Assembly: GCF_016860525.1 (NCBI RefSeq)
Contig: NZ_BNEA01000001.1
Coordinates: 1,567,501-1,631,500 of the forward strand
Direction: 5' to 3'
Length of the DNA: 64,000 bases
Origin: Streptomyces rubradiris
GTDB taxonomy: Bacteria > Actinomycetota > Actinomycetes > Streptomycetales > Streptomycetaceae
The notes beneath the pieces were generated by a model, which saw only the letters and a list, made by a program, of their open reading frames with translations, was not told the DNA's origin and searched no databases. Both the position numbers and the translations under genes were made by a program. Of the stretch, positions 39,030 through 46,574 are shown one piece after another. Within the stretch, counting starts at the first letter, position 1. Every line of letters begins with the position of its first letter.

Positions 39030-39050
39030 CACTCTGCATTTTTCAGAGTG
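39030..39050. promoter_or_regulatory. Inverted repeat between XRE and ATPase genes
   Basis: CACTCTG (39030-39036), seven bases rich in T, CAGAGTG (39044-39050): a perfect 7-bp inverted repeat directly upstream of the ATPase promoter. It is a good candidate operator for the XRE protein. A second element, CATTCGAAG, is repeated at 38922 and 38934 on the XRE side. Confidence 0.5.
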
Positions 39051-39054
39051 ACTC

Positions 39055-39083
39055 TTGCCAAGTGTCCGCGACGGGGCGATAGT
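39055..39083 (+). promoter_or_regulatory. Candidate promoter of the anti-sigma-type ATPase gene
   Basis: TTGCCA (39055-39060), 17 bases, GATAGT (39078-39083). The predicted start falls at 39090-39091, on the GTG chosen as start codon, so the transcript would be leaderless, in line with the absence of a good Shine-Dalgarno. Confidence 0.45.
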
Positions 39084-39090
39084 GGCAGGC

Positions 39091-39837
39091 GTGATTCCGT
39101 CCGCGCCTTTAGGAACAGACGCCGCCGCCGGCCGTGCCGGCCTCGGTGCCGAGGGGGGCATCCCCGCGCGAGCCGGTTCGGGCCTGGTGGAGGGGGCAGC
39201 CCTCCACGGAGGCGCCGCCGGACGCAGGTTCCGCTTCGAGCTGGCCGCACATCCGGGTTCCGTCGCCCAGGCAAGACGCCTGACCCAGACCCGGCTGTCC
39301 GGCTGGGCGGTCTGCGCGGACACCTGTGACAGCGCGGCCCTGGTCATATCCGAGCTGGTCACCAACGCCATCGTGCACACCGCGAGCAGCCGGGTCGTGT
39401 GCGAGCTGCACGACCACGACGACATGGTGCGCATAGCCGTCCGAGACGAGGGCTGTGCTCCTGGCGAGCCCCACCCGTCCCCGCAGCGACCCGACGAGGA
39501 GCACGGGAGGGGGTTGCTTCTCGTCGACGCGCTGTGCCGGGCCTGGGGCGCCCAGGAGCACGGCCCCGGCCTGCTGGTCTGGGCCGAACTGCCCCGCGGC
39601 ACCGACACCGCCGAGGACGCGCCCGAGCCGCGCGCCGACCTCGGCTGGGGCGCCCGCCCCAAGCCGGGCCGCCCGGAGGACTCCGGGGAGGACCAGCAGG
39701 CCGCGGCGGAGCGTCCCCTGCGGGAGCCGGGGCAGTACGACGGCGCCGCCCTCCACGCCGGGCCGCACCGGCACCCGGCGGCGGCGGGACACCCGTGCCG
39801 CACGCCCGAGCAGCGTCCTCACCGGGAGGGCCCGTGA
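39091..39837 (+). CDS. HATPase_c anti-sigma-factor-type protein
   Basis: 248-residue GHKL ATPase of the RsbW/SpoIIAB-like group common in Streptomyces. The ATP site is visible in order: N box ALVISELVTNAIVHTAS, G1 box AVRDEGCAPGEP, G2 box EEHGRGLLLVDALC. About 55 residues precede the domain, and a charged, Pro/Gly-rich tail of about 80 residues follows. No phosphorylation site or membrane segment is seen. The GTG at 39091 is chosen from the promoter position; a GTG at 39082 is possible. It is divergent from the XRE/DUF397 pair and overlaps the next gene by four bases (GTGA). Its partner sigma or anti-anti-sigma factor is not in the window. Confidence 0.87.
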   Translation: MIPSAPLGTDAAAGRAGLGAEGGIPARAGSGLVEGAALHGGAAGRRFRFELAAHPGSVAQARRLTQTRLSGWAVCADTCDSAALVISELVTNAIVHTASSRVVCELHDHDDMVRIAVRDEGCAPGEPHPSPQRPDEEHGRGLLLVDALCRAWGAQEHGPGLLVWAELPRGTDTAEDAPEPRADLGWGARPKPGRPEDSGEDQQAAAERPLREPGQYDGAALHAGPHRHPAAAGHPCRTPEQRPHREGP

Positions 39838-40496
39838 CGGGCACCGCCGGCGCCGGACGGACCGGGGACACCGGGACCGGTGCCGAGGCCGGGTCCGACT
39901 CCCATGCCTGTACCGGGTCCCACGCCGGTACCGGGTCCCATGCCGGTGCCGGGGCCCATGCCGGTGCCGGGGCCCACGCCGGTGCCGGGTCCCATCCCAG
40001 TGCGGGCTCCCACGCCGGCGCCAGTTCCCAAGTCGGCGCCGGACCCCGTTCCCGTGCCGCTGCCGGTACCAGTGCCGGTCCGGAGAGCGCCTTCGGCCTG
40101 GACACGCTCGTCCGGATGCAACGCCGGCGGTCAGTCCCGGACCAGGACGCGGGTCGGCCGCTGTCGCTGCCGGACGGCATGACCGCGCCGCTCGGCTGGG
40201 ACGCCGTGGCCGTGCCCGACCGGCTGGGCCCGCTCGTCGTACCCCGGCTGCCGAGGGTGGGCTGCGTGTACACCGACGGCTCCCAGTGGTGGTGGATCGT
40301 GCCGTCGGACTCCGACTACGCCCTGCCCTGGCCGGCACCGGCCCGCTACACCACGGGTGCCCTGGCCACCGGCACCGCCCGGCTGATCCACCGCCCGGCG
40401 GGCACCGTCCCGTACACCCCGCCGATCCCGCTCTACCTGGCCCTGTGCCGGGTGACGGGTACGGCTCCGGACTGGTCACGAGCCGCGTCGGCGTAA
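39834..40496 (+). CDS. Conserved hypothetical protein with repetitive N-terminus
   Basis: 220-residue protein of unknown function, translationally coupled (GTGA) to the ATPase gene. Residues about 20-70 are a repeated Gly/Ser/His/Ala segment (units like GSHAGA) encoded by an 18-bp minisatellite. The C-terminal 130 residues look folded, with RPLSLPDGMTAPLGWDAVAV, YTDGSQWWWIVPSDSDYALP and AGTVPYTPPIPLYLALC as distinctive stretches. Proteins like this often follow the ATPase in WhiJ/AbaA-type clusters. I recognise no catalytic motif. Confidence 0.75.
   Translation: MTGTAGAGRTGDTGTGAEAGSDSHACTGSHAGTGSHAGAGAHAGAGAHAGAGSHPSAGSHAGASSQVGAGPRSRAAAGTSAGPESAFGLDTLVRMQRRRSVPDQDAGRPLSLPDGMTAPLGWDAVAVPDRLGPLVVPRLPRVGCVYTDGSQWWWIVPSDSDYALPWPAPARYTTGALATGTARLIHRPAGTVPYTPPIPLYLALCRVTGTAPDWSRAASA
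39915..40040. repeat. 18-bp minisatellite inside the gene after the ATPase
   Basis: Seven units of a GGGTCCCATGCCGGTGCC-type 18-mer run from 39915 to 40040, in phase with the reading frame. Four central copies (39915-39986) differ at one or two positions. A diverged copy with 6 extra bases precedes the array. Confidence 0.88.
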
Positions 40497-40662
40497 CCCC
40501 CCGCACGCCTCTCGTACGCCCTGCACGCCCCCTGGTACGCGGCGCACGGCCCGCGCACCCCGTGTGCCCCCTGTACACCTCGCCCACCCCGCCCCCGTAC
40601 GTCCCCCGCCCCGTACGTCTCCTCACACCCCCGTACGCCTCGTCACGCCCCGCCCGGCCGGC

Positions 40663-40839
40663 TCACTCGGACGGGTCGGCGCCGCGGACGATCACCAGGA
40701 ACGCGTCCGTAGCGAGGTCCATGACGACCTCGGCGGGCAGGCCTTCCAGCCGTCGCGCGTGCGCGAACTCCTCCGCGGGCCAGGAGCCGCGCGGACCACC
40801 GGCGGGGAAGCGTTCGAGCACTCTTCGCCCGTTCACCAT
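40663..40839 (-). CDS. Small conserved-looking hypothetical protein (58 residues)
   Basis: Short gene read directly from the bases: it starts MVNGRRVLERFPAGGPRG and ends FLVIVRGADPSE. The ATG at 40839 is preceded by CTTCTGGAGGTCGAG, a strong, well-spaced Shine-Dalgarno. The third-position GC content is high, as in neighbouring real genes. The protein looks globular, with an acidic-helical middle (WPAEEFAHARRLEGLPAEVV) and a hydrophobic strand at the end. No family is recognised. It faces the ATPase cluster (convergent with the preceding gene). The 166 bp between them are pyrimidine-rich with repeated CGTACG and hold no gene. Confidence 0.75.
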   Translation of the reverse strand: MVNGRRVLERFPAGGPRGSWPAEEFAHARRLEGLPAEVVMDLATDAFLVIVRGADPSE

Positions 40840-41032
40840 CTCGACCTCCAGAAGCGTCGTACGTGTAAGGAGTCAACGCTCTGGAGAGGGAAAACGCCTC
40901 GCCCGGTGACGGTACTGAGACCTGGCCGACACCGGTTCGGCGCGGACCGTGAGAATCCGTTCACCTCGGTGACACGAACCGTACGCTCCGTATCGCCGCC
41001 CGTACCTCGCGTATCAGCAGGCGCAGTCCCGG

Positions 41033-41677
41033 TCAGTAGTCGTACTCGTCGTGCAGCCGCAGCCGGTCGCTGCCGGCGGGGTTGCGGCCGAGCGCGGTCA
41101 GGTCGAGCAGGGCCGCGGTGGTGCCCAGCACGTCCAGCCCGTCGTCGTACAGCGAGTAGGTGTGGAAGACCCGGTCGTGGTCGCGCAGGAAGCAGCTGAC
41201 GCCCGCGCGTTCGACCAGTTCGCCGTCCGTCTCGACGGTGGCCTCGAAGTCGCGGTTGAAGTCGCTGTGCGCCGAGGAGTACCAGGGCACCGCCCAGCCC
41301 ATCCGCGCCTTGAACGGCAGGATCCGGGTGAACGGCGCCCGGGAGACGGCCGCGAAGGAGGTGTTGCGGGCGCGCAGATGGGCGAGGTGGCCGACCTGGT
41401 CCAGGAAGGCCGCGCAGCACGGGCAGCCGGTCTCCCACTCGGGCGCGAACATGAAGTGGTGGACGACGAGCTGGGCCCGGCCCTCGAAGAGGTCCAGGAG
41501 GGTGGCCTTGCCGTCGCCGCCCTCGAAGACGTACTCCGGGTCGACCTCGACCATGGGCAGCCTCCGGCGCTCGGCGTCCAGGGCCTCGCGCGCCCTCCTG
41601 GCCGCCTCCTCCTTGCGCCGCAACTCCTCGCGCGCTGCGCGCCACCGCTCACGCGAGACGATCTCCGGAAACGACAT
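41033..41677 (-). CDS. DUF899-family thioredoxin-like protein
   Basis: 214-residue member of DUF899, proteins with a thioredoxin-like fold and unknown enzymatic role. The typical order is seen: EIVSRERWRAAREELRRKEE at the start, then LDLFEGRAQLVVHHFMFAPE, the Cys motif ETGCPCCAAFLDQVGHL, SRAPFTRILPFKARMGW, and near the end VFHTYSLYDDGLDVL. The CPCC could be redox-active. The ATG at 41677 has a GACAGGAGG Shine-Dalgarno. It is separated by 132 bp from the amidohydrolase on the same strand. Confidence 0.9.
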   Translation of the reverse strand: MSFPEIVSRERWRAAREELRRKEEAARRAREALDAERRRLPMVEVDPEYVFEGGDGKATLLDLFEGRAQLVVHHFMFAPEWETGCPCCAAFLDQVGHLAHLRARNTSFAAVSRAPFTRILPFKARMGWAVPWYSSAHSDFNRDFEATVETDGELVERAGVSCFLRDHDRVFHTYSLYDDGLDVLGTTAALLDLTALGRNPAGSDRLRLHDEYDY

Positions 41678-41809
41678 GAGCCCTCCTGTCCGACGGTCCG
41701 TCCGGGGTGGTGACCGTCGGCGTGCGCGGAACTCATCGCTGCGGAGGGGGAGTTTTTCGGCCAGTCTCACGGGGCTCCCAGGCCACCCGCGTTCCGCCGG
41801 GCGGCGGGC

Positions 41810-43180
41810 TCAGGTGTCGTACTCCTGGACGCGCCGTCCGTGGCCGCGCGCGGTCAGCCCGGGCAGCCGCCGCGTCAACTCCCGTACGACGTCTTCCACG
41901 TCGAGGGTGAGCAGGACGCGGTCCCGCATCAGGACGCGGCCGTCGACGATCGTCGTACGGACGTCGGCCGCGCGGGCGCTGTGCACCAGGGTGGCGGCGA
42001 GGTCGTGGACCGGCTGGGTGTGCGGGCCGGTGAGGTCGACGAGGACGATGTCGGCGCGCCGGCCGGGCGCGAGGGAGCCGATCCGGTCCCCGAGGCCGAC
42101 CGCGCGGGCGCTCTGCGAGGTGGCGTGGTGCAGGGCCTGACGTGCGGTCAGCCAGCGCGGGTCGCCCTCGGCGGACTTCTGGATGAGTGACGTCAGCGCC
42201 ATCGCCTCCCACACGTCCAGGGAGTTGTTGGAGGCGGCGCCGTCCGTGGCGAGGCCGACGGGGACGCCGGCCGCGCGCAGCGCCCGCACCGGAGTGGTCG
42301 TCGGCCAGGCGAACTTCAGGTAGCCACGGGGTGCGGTGGCCACCGCCGTACGGCCGCCGGTCCGCTCCAGCAGCGGCAGGTCCCGCTCCAGGATGCCGGT
42401 GCCGTGGGCGATGAGCAGGTCGGTGTCCAGCAGGCCGGCGCGGTCCAGGATCTCGATGGGGGTGCGGCCGTGCCGGGCCAGGCTGGTCTCGGTCTGGTCG
42501 CGGTTCTCGGCGGCGTGGATGTGGACGGGCAGGCCGTGCGCGCGGGCGAGTACGGCGGTGGCGGTGAGGTCGGCGTCGGTGACGGTGTAGGGGGCGTGCG
42601 GGGCGAGCGCGGTGGTGACGCGGCCGTCGGCGGCGCCGCGCCGGCGGAGCGCGAACTCCAGCGACGCCTCCCGGCCCCGGGGCCCCTGGCCGGAGAAGTA
42701 GACCTGCCCGAGGTGGGCGCGCAGCCCGCACTCGGCGACGACGTCGGCGACCGCGTCCATGTGGAAGTAGTGGTCGGCGAAGCAGGTCACCCCGCCCCGG
42801 ATCATCTCGGCGCAGGCCAGCCGCGCCCCCAGCGCCACGTCCCGCTCGGTGAGGTTGGTCTCGACGGGCCAGACGACGTCGTTGAACCACTGCTCCGTCG
42901 GCAGGTCCTCGGCGAGCCCCCGCAGGGCCACCATCGGGGCGTGCGTATGGCAGTTGATCAGACCGGGCAGCGCGACCTGCCCGAACGCCTCGATCCGCGT
43001 CACGGCCGGTACGTCCCGGGCGGCGGCGGCCGTGGTGACCGCGTCGATCGCCCCGTCACGGACGACGATCGCGGCGTCCTCGCGGAAACCGATGCGTTCC
43101 GCGTCGTCGTGCACCAGGACGGCACAGCCGGTGACGACGAGGTCGGCGGGAGAGCCACCCGCGATCCCAACGGCACTCAT
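41810..43180 (-). CDS. Amidohydrolase-family deaminase
   Basis: 456-residue metal-dependent hydrolase of the TrzA/ATZ or S-adenosylhomocysteine/guanine deaminase group. Metal ligands are visible: the HxH of LPGLINCHTHAPMVALRG, the His of GLPVHIHAAENRDQTE, the His in LIAHGTGI, and the Asp of GLATDGAASNNSLDVW. It ends with the usual beta-sandwich (SLAPGRRADIVLVDLTGPH). The ATG at 43180 has a weak Shine-Dalgarno. The substrate is most likely an aminated heterocycle such as a purine or pterin, but it cannot be fixed. A FUSC transporter gene lies upstream on the same strand. Confidence 0.88.
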   Translation of the reverse strand: MSAVGIAGGSPADLVVTGCAVLVHDDAERIGFREDAAIVVRDGAIDAVTTAAAARDVPAVTRIEAFGQVALPGLINCHTHAPMVALRGLAEDLPTEQWFNDVVWPVETNLTERDVALGARLACAEMIRGGVTCFADHYFHMDAVADVVAECGLRAHLGQVYFSGQGPRGREASLEFALRRRGAADGRVTTALAPHAPYTVTDADLTATAVLARAHGLPVHIHAAENRDQTETSLARHGRTPIEILDRAGLLDTDLLIAHGTGILERDLPLLERTGGRTAVATAPRGYLKFAWPTTTPVRALRAAGVPVGLATDGAASNNSLDVWEAMALTSLIQKSAEGDPRWLTARQALHHATSQSARAVGLGDRIGSLAPGRRADIVLVDLTGPHTQPVHDLAATLVHSARAADVRTTIVDGRVLMRDRVLLTLDVEDVVRELTRRLPGLTARGHGRRVQEYDT

Positions 43181-43312
43181 ACGACCAACGTACGGGTTTT
43201 CGCCGGGTGGTGGGGGATCCTCCGGTACGACTGCGGACACGACGGCCGACGGTACCGCCAAGACCGTAGGGCTACGGCGACTCGTACAGGTACGGCGGCT
43301 CGGTGCGTACGG

Positions 43313-45400
43313 CTACGCGGCGGCGGGCAGCGGTACCCGTACACCCTGTCGCTCCAGCCGCTCCAGCTCCTCCAGCGCCTCGCGCAGCCGCCGGAGGTGC
43401 CGGGGGGTGAGCCGCCCGGTGTCGTCGAGGTGCACGGCGCAGGCCGTGGTGGTGTCCACGAGCCGTTCCAGGGCCTCGGCGACGGCGTCCGTGCCCTCCG
43501 TGTGCCGGGCCAGCGCGGGCAGTTCGGCGGCGGCGTGCGAGATGGCGGTCCGGGCCTCGGCGAGGGTCCGGTATGCCTCCCGGCGCAACGCCCACCGCCG
43601 GGCGCGGTCGTCAGGTGCCTCGCCCGACGTCCACCGCTCGGCACGGTCACCAGGCCCCCCGCCCGTCGACCACCGCCCGACGCCGTCACCAGGCCCCCCG
43701 CCCGTCGACCACCGCCCGACGCCGTCACCAGGCCCCCCGCCCGTCGACCACCGCTCGGCGCGGGCCCCGGACCCGGCGGCGTACTCGTGGGCGGACGGGC
43801 CGAGGACGTGCAGCAGGTAGGCGTGTGCCGCGCCCCCGGCCGCCGCGAGCCGGTCGCGTACCCGGCCGCCCCGCTCCCCCGGCATCGGCAGGTGTCCCAC
43901 GACCAGCACGAGCGCGCAGGCCAGCAGGGTCTCGCCGATCCGGCCGGCCGAGGCCTGGGGTTCGCCACCGGCCATGATCAGGGCGAGGACGAGGACGGTC
44001 ACGACGGCGGTGAGCGCCGCGAAGTGCCGGGTGGCGACCGGTATGAGCGCGCCGCACACCGCCACCAGCGCGATCAGTCCGGCCGGGCGGGGCAGCAGCG
44101 CGGCGAGCCCGGCGAAGACCAGGGCGCCGAGGACGGTGCCCGCGGCCCGGCACAGCACCCGGGAGGCGAGCGGACCGAGGTCGGGCTTGACGAGGAAGAC
44201 GGCGGTGGCGGGCAGCCAGTACCAGTGCGCGTGCGGCCCGTACCAGCGGGCGTGGTGCAGGGCCTGGGCGATGGCCGCGCCGGCGCCGAAGCAGAGGGCG
44301 ACGCGCAGACCGTACTCGCGCCCGCCGGGACCGAGTGCGGCCCGCAGCGCCCGGCGCGGGCCCCGGCGCCGGACGGGCAGCCCGCGGTGGGCGCCCTCGC
44401 CCCGGTCGAAGGCCTCGGCGGCGCGCAGCAGGGCGTCGTCCAGGGCGCGCAGGGCGGGGAGCACGGGGGCTGCCTCGCGGACGCGGAGCCCGGTGCGCGG
44501 CAGGTGCGGGGCGGGCAGCGGGCCGGGTCCGGTGTCGGCGCGGACCGCCGCGGCGAGCCGCCGGGGCCCCTGCGCCGCCCGCGCCGGCACCGGCTCCCCC
44601 GCCCAGCACAGGGCGGTGGCGGCCTCGGCGAGGGGCAGTGCCGCGGCGAACCGCGCGTGCAGCCGGCGTTCGGCGGCGGACGCGGCGTATCCGCGCAGCC
44701 GGGGTCCGGCGAGGGCGTCCTGGGCGTGGTCGAGCGCGGCGGTCAGCGCGGCCCGCCGGGCGGTGGCGTGCGCGCCGCCCGCGGCTTCGACGAGCGCGGC
44801 GATCGCGTCGTACACGCCGGCGACCGCGGCCCGCTCCCCGTCGAACCGGAAGTCCCCGGCGAGCGAGCCGGGGGTGGGCAGGACGAGCCGCAGCACGAGC
44901 AGCCAGCCGGCCCCGGCGAGGAAGGCGAGGGCGCGCTGCCAGCCGGAGTCGGCCGCGGGCATCCCGGCGCCGACCGCCGCGGCGACGAGCAGCTGGGTAC
45001 CGGCCGCTGAGGCGACGGGCCCGACGGCGCTGACGCCGCCGGCGACCAGGCCCAGCGTGGTGAGCACCAGGGTCAGCGGTACGGCGGTCAGCCCCTGCCC
45101 GGCATACGTCCCCACGAGCAGCCCGGCCGCTCCGGCGCACGCGGGCACGCCGAGCCGGCGCACGGAGGCCCGCCGGCCGCCGGGCCGGTCGTTGATGCCG
45201 GCGAGCATGGCACCGATGGCGGCGAGCACCCCGAGAGCGGTCCGGCCGAGGAGCATCCCGGCGAGCAGCGCCGGTCCGGCGGCGAGGGCGCCCCGGCACA
45301 CCGCGTTCCAGGGGACGGGTTCGCGCTGGGCGCGGAAGGCGTGGGCGAGCCAGGGGGGTACGGCGGGCAGGGCGGGCCGGGGCACGGGGCTCCTGTTCAT
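43313..45400 (-). CDS. FUSC-family aromatic-compound exporter-like membrane protein
   Basis: 695-residue membrane protein of the FUSC/AaeB type. Two blocks of membrane helices are visible (residues about 35-180 and about 370-500) separated by a cytoplasmic helical domain. The second block starts REYGLRVALCFGAGAAIAQA and contains HWYWLPATAVFLVKPDLGPLASRVLCR, the FUSC signature. A cytoplasmic region near residues 546-598 consists of 13-residue repeats (RWSTGGGPGDGVG) encoded by a 39-bp DNA repeat. A C-terminal helix follows. The ATG at 45400 has no strong Shine-Dalgarno (AATGAACAGG region). The substrate is unknown. Confidence 0.85.
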   Translation of the reverse strand: MNRSPVPRPALPAVPPWLAHAFRAQREPVPWNAVCRGALAAGPALLAGMLLGRTALGVLAAIGAMLAGINDRPGGRRASVRRLGVPACAGAAGLLVGTYAGQGLTAVPLTLVLTTLGLVAGGVSAVGPVASAAGTQLLVAAAVGAGMPAADSGWQRALAFLAGAGWLLVLRLVLPTPGSLAGDFRFDGERAAVAGVYDAIAALVEAAGGAHATARRAALTAALDHAQDALAGPRLRGYAASAAERRLHARFAAALPLAEAATALCWAGEPVPARAAQGPRRLAAAVRADTGPGPLPAPHLPRTGLRVREAAPVLPALRALDDALLRAAEAFDRGEGAHRGLPVRRRGPRRALRAALGPGGREYGLRVALCFGAGAAIAQALHHARWYGPHAHWYWLPATAVFLVKPDLGPLASRVLCRAAGTVLGALVFAGLAALLPRPAGLIALVAVCGALIPVATRHFAALTAVVTVLVLALIMAGGEPQASAGRIGETLLACALVLVVGHLPMPGERGGRVRDRLAAAGGAAHAYLLHVLGPSAHEYAAGSGARAERWSTGGGPGDGVGRWSTGGGPGDGVGRWSTGGGPGDRAERWTSGEAPDDRARRWALRREAYRTLAEARTAISHAAAELPALARHTEGTDAVAEALERLVDTTTACAVHLDDTGRLTPRHLRRLREALEELERLERQGVRVPLPAAA
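43607..43762. repeat. 39-bp tandem repeat inside the FUSC gene
   Basis: Copies at 43646-43684 and 43685-43723 are identical. The copy at 43724-43762 is identical for its first 30 bp. A diverged copy precedes at about 43607-43645. The unit is 13 codons, so the reading frame is kept regardless of copy number. Confidence 0.9.
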
Positions 45401-45716
45401 TCGAGGGCGGGGGTGGGCCTTCGGACGACGGTGGCCGGTGGAGGTGGTTCCACGGTAGATCGCGTTCCCCGCGTGAAGGGAACACTCACGTTTCGCCCAT
45501 GTGAAACCTGCCGGGACGGCCGTTTTCTTTATGAACGCAATGCCCGGAGGGCCCCCTCGCCTTCATAAGCACGACCACCCTTCATGAGCGCGACGCCCCG
45601 ACGGCCTCCTTGGCGTCGTCAGGACGGTCTCTGGGCCCCGTTAATTCGGATGCGGGCGAGGCCGGGCGGGCCGGATCATCGGACACCTGTCCACCACCCC
45701 CCGTAGGAGCCTCTTC
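45401..45716. other. 316-bp region between divergent FUSC and RidA-GNAT genes
   Basis: No gene. It has a less GC-rich part near 45520-45590 with a short direct repeat (CCTTCATAAGCACGACC and CCTTCATGAGCGCGACG). Promoters for both flanking genes should lie here, but no confident pair of elements is visible. Confidence 0.45.
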
Positions 45717-46574
45717 GTGATACGGCGTGTGACCGCCCCCGCCCTGTTCCCTCCGCCCACCTACTCCCACGCCTCCGTCGTCGAGGCGGGCACGAGACTC
45801 GCGTTCCTCGCCGGCTCGGTGCCGCTGACCGCCGACGGGAAGCTGGTGGGGACGGGGGACCCGGTGCGCCAGGCCGAGCAGGTGATCGCGAACCTGCGCG
45901 AGCAGCTGCGGGCCGTCGGCAGCGATCTGGAGCACGTGCTGACGACGGACGTGTACGTGGTCGGCGACGACAGCGCGGCGCTGGCCGCGGTGTGGCAGGT
46001 CGTGGAGTCCTCGGGGCTGAGCGCGGGACCGCACTCCTCCACGCTGCTCGGCGTGAGCTGCCTCGGCTACCCCGGCCAGCTCGTGGAGATCACGGCAACC
46101 GCCGTGGTGCCGGAGCCGGCGGCGGACCCGGTGGTGCTGCGCCGTGCCGTGCCGGCCGACGCCCGTGCCGTCGCCGACGTCTATCTGCGGTCCTTCGACG
46201 CCGCGCTGCCGACCGTCGTCCGCCCGCACACGGACGACGAGGTCCGGGACTACTTCCGTGAGGTCGTGGTGCCGGCGCGGGAGACCTGGGTGGCGGAGGC
46301 GGCCGGCGCCGGTGTGATCGGCCTGATGGTGCTGGACGGGGAGACGCTGGACCAGCTGTACCTGGACCCCGGGTGGCGGGGCCGGGGCATCGGGGACCGG
46401 TTCGTCGCGCTGGCGAAGGAGCGCAGCCCGGGCGGGCTGACCCTGTGGACGTTCCAGGTGAACGAGCCCGCGCGCCGCTTCTACGAGCGGCACGGCTTCA
46501 CCGCCGTGGCGTTCACCGACGGCGGCCGCAACGAGGAGCGCGAACCGGACGTCCGCTACGACTGGCGCCCCTGA
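45717..46574 (+). CDS. RidA-GNAT fusion protein
   Basis: 285-residue fusion of two domains. Residues 1-130 are a Rid/YjgF-type fold (HASVVEAGTRLAFLAGSVPL, VLTTDVYVVGDDSAALAAVW, LGVSCLGYPGQLVEITATAV). Residues 138-285 are a GNAT acetyltransferase, with the acetyl-CoA loop YLDPGWRGRGIGDRFVALA and NEPARRFYERHGFTAVAF. The conserved Arg that RidA uses for imine hydrolysis (VEIEAxAxR in typical RidA) is absent, with Val in its place, so a different Rid subgroup is likely. The GTG at 45717 follows GTAGGAGC. The 3' end overlaps the convergent racemase gene by 19 bp. Substrates are unknown. Confidence 0.87.
   Translation: MIRRVTAPALFPPPTYSHASVVEAGTRLAFLAGSVPLTADGKLVGTGDPVRQAEQVIANLREQLRAVGSDLEHVLTTDVYVVGDDSAALAAVWQVVESSGLSAGPHSSTLLGVSCLGYPGQLVEITATAVVPEPAADPVVLRRAVPADARAVADVYLRSFDAALPTVVRPHTDDEVRDYFREVVVPARETWVAEAAGAGVIGLMVLDGETLDQLYLDPGWRGRGIGDRFVALAKERSPGGLTLWTFQVNEPARRFYERHGFTAVAFTDGGRNEEREPDVRYDWRP

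Noticed and set aside
39819..40121. Small Gly/Pro/Met-rich minus-strand protein (GPGTGMGPGTG)
   Set aside because: It is the antisense reading of the 18-bp minisatellite in the coupled plus-strand gene.
43974..45458. 494-codon plus-strand frame opposite the FUSC gene
   Set aside because: Ser/Arg/Ala-rich, no motifs; antisense shadow.
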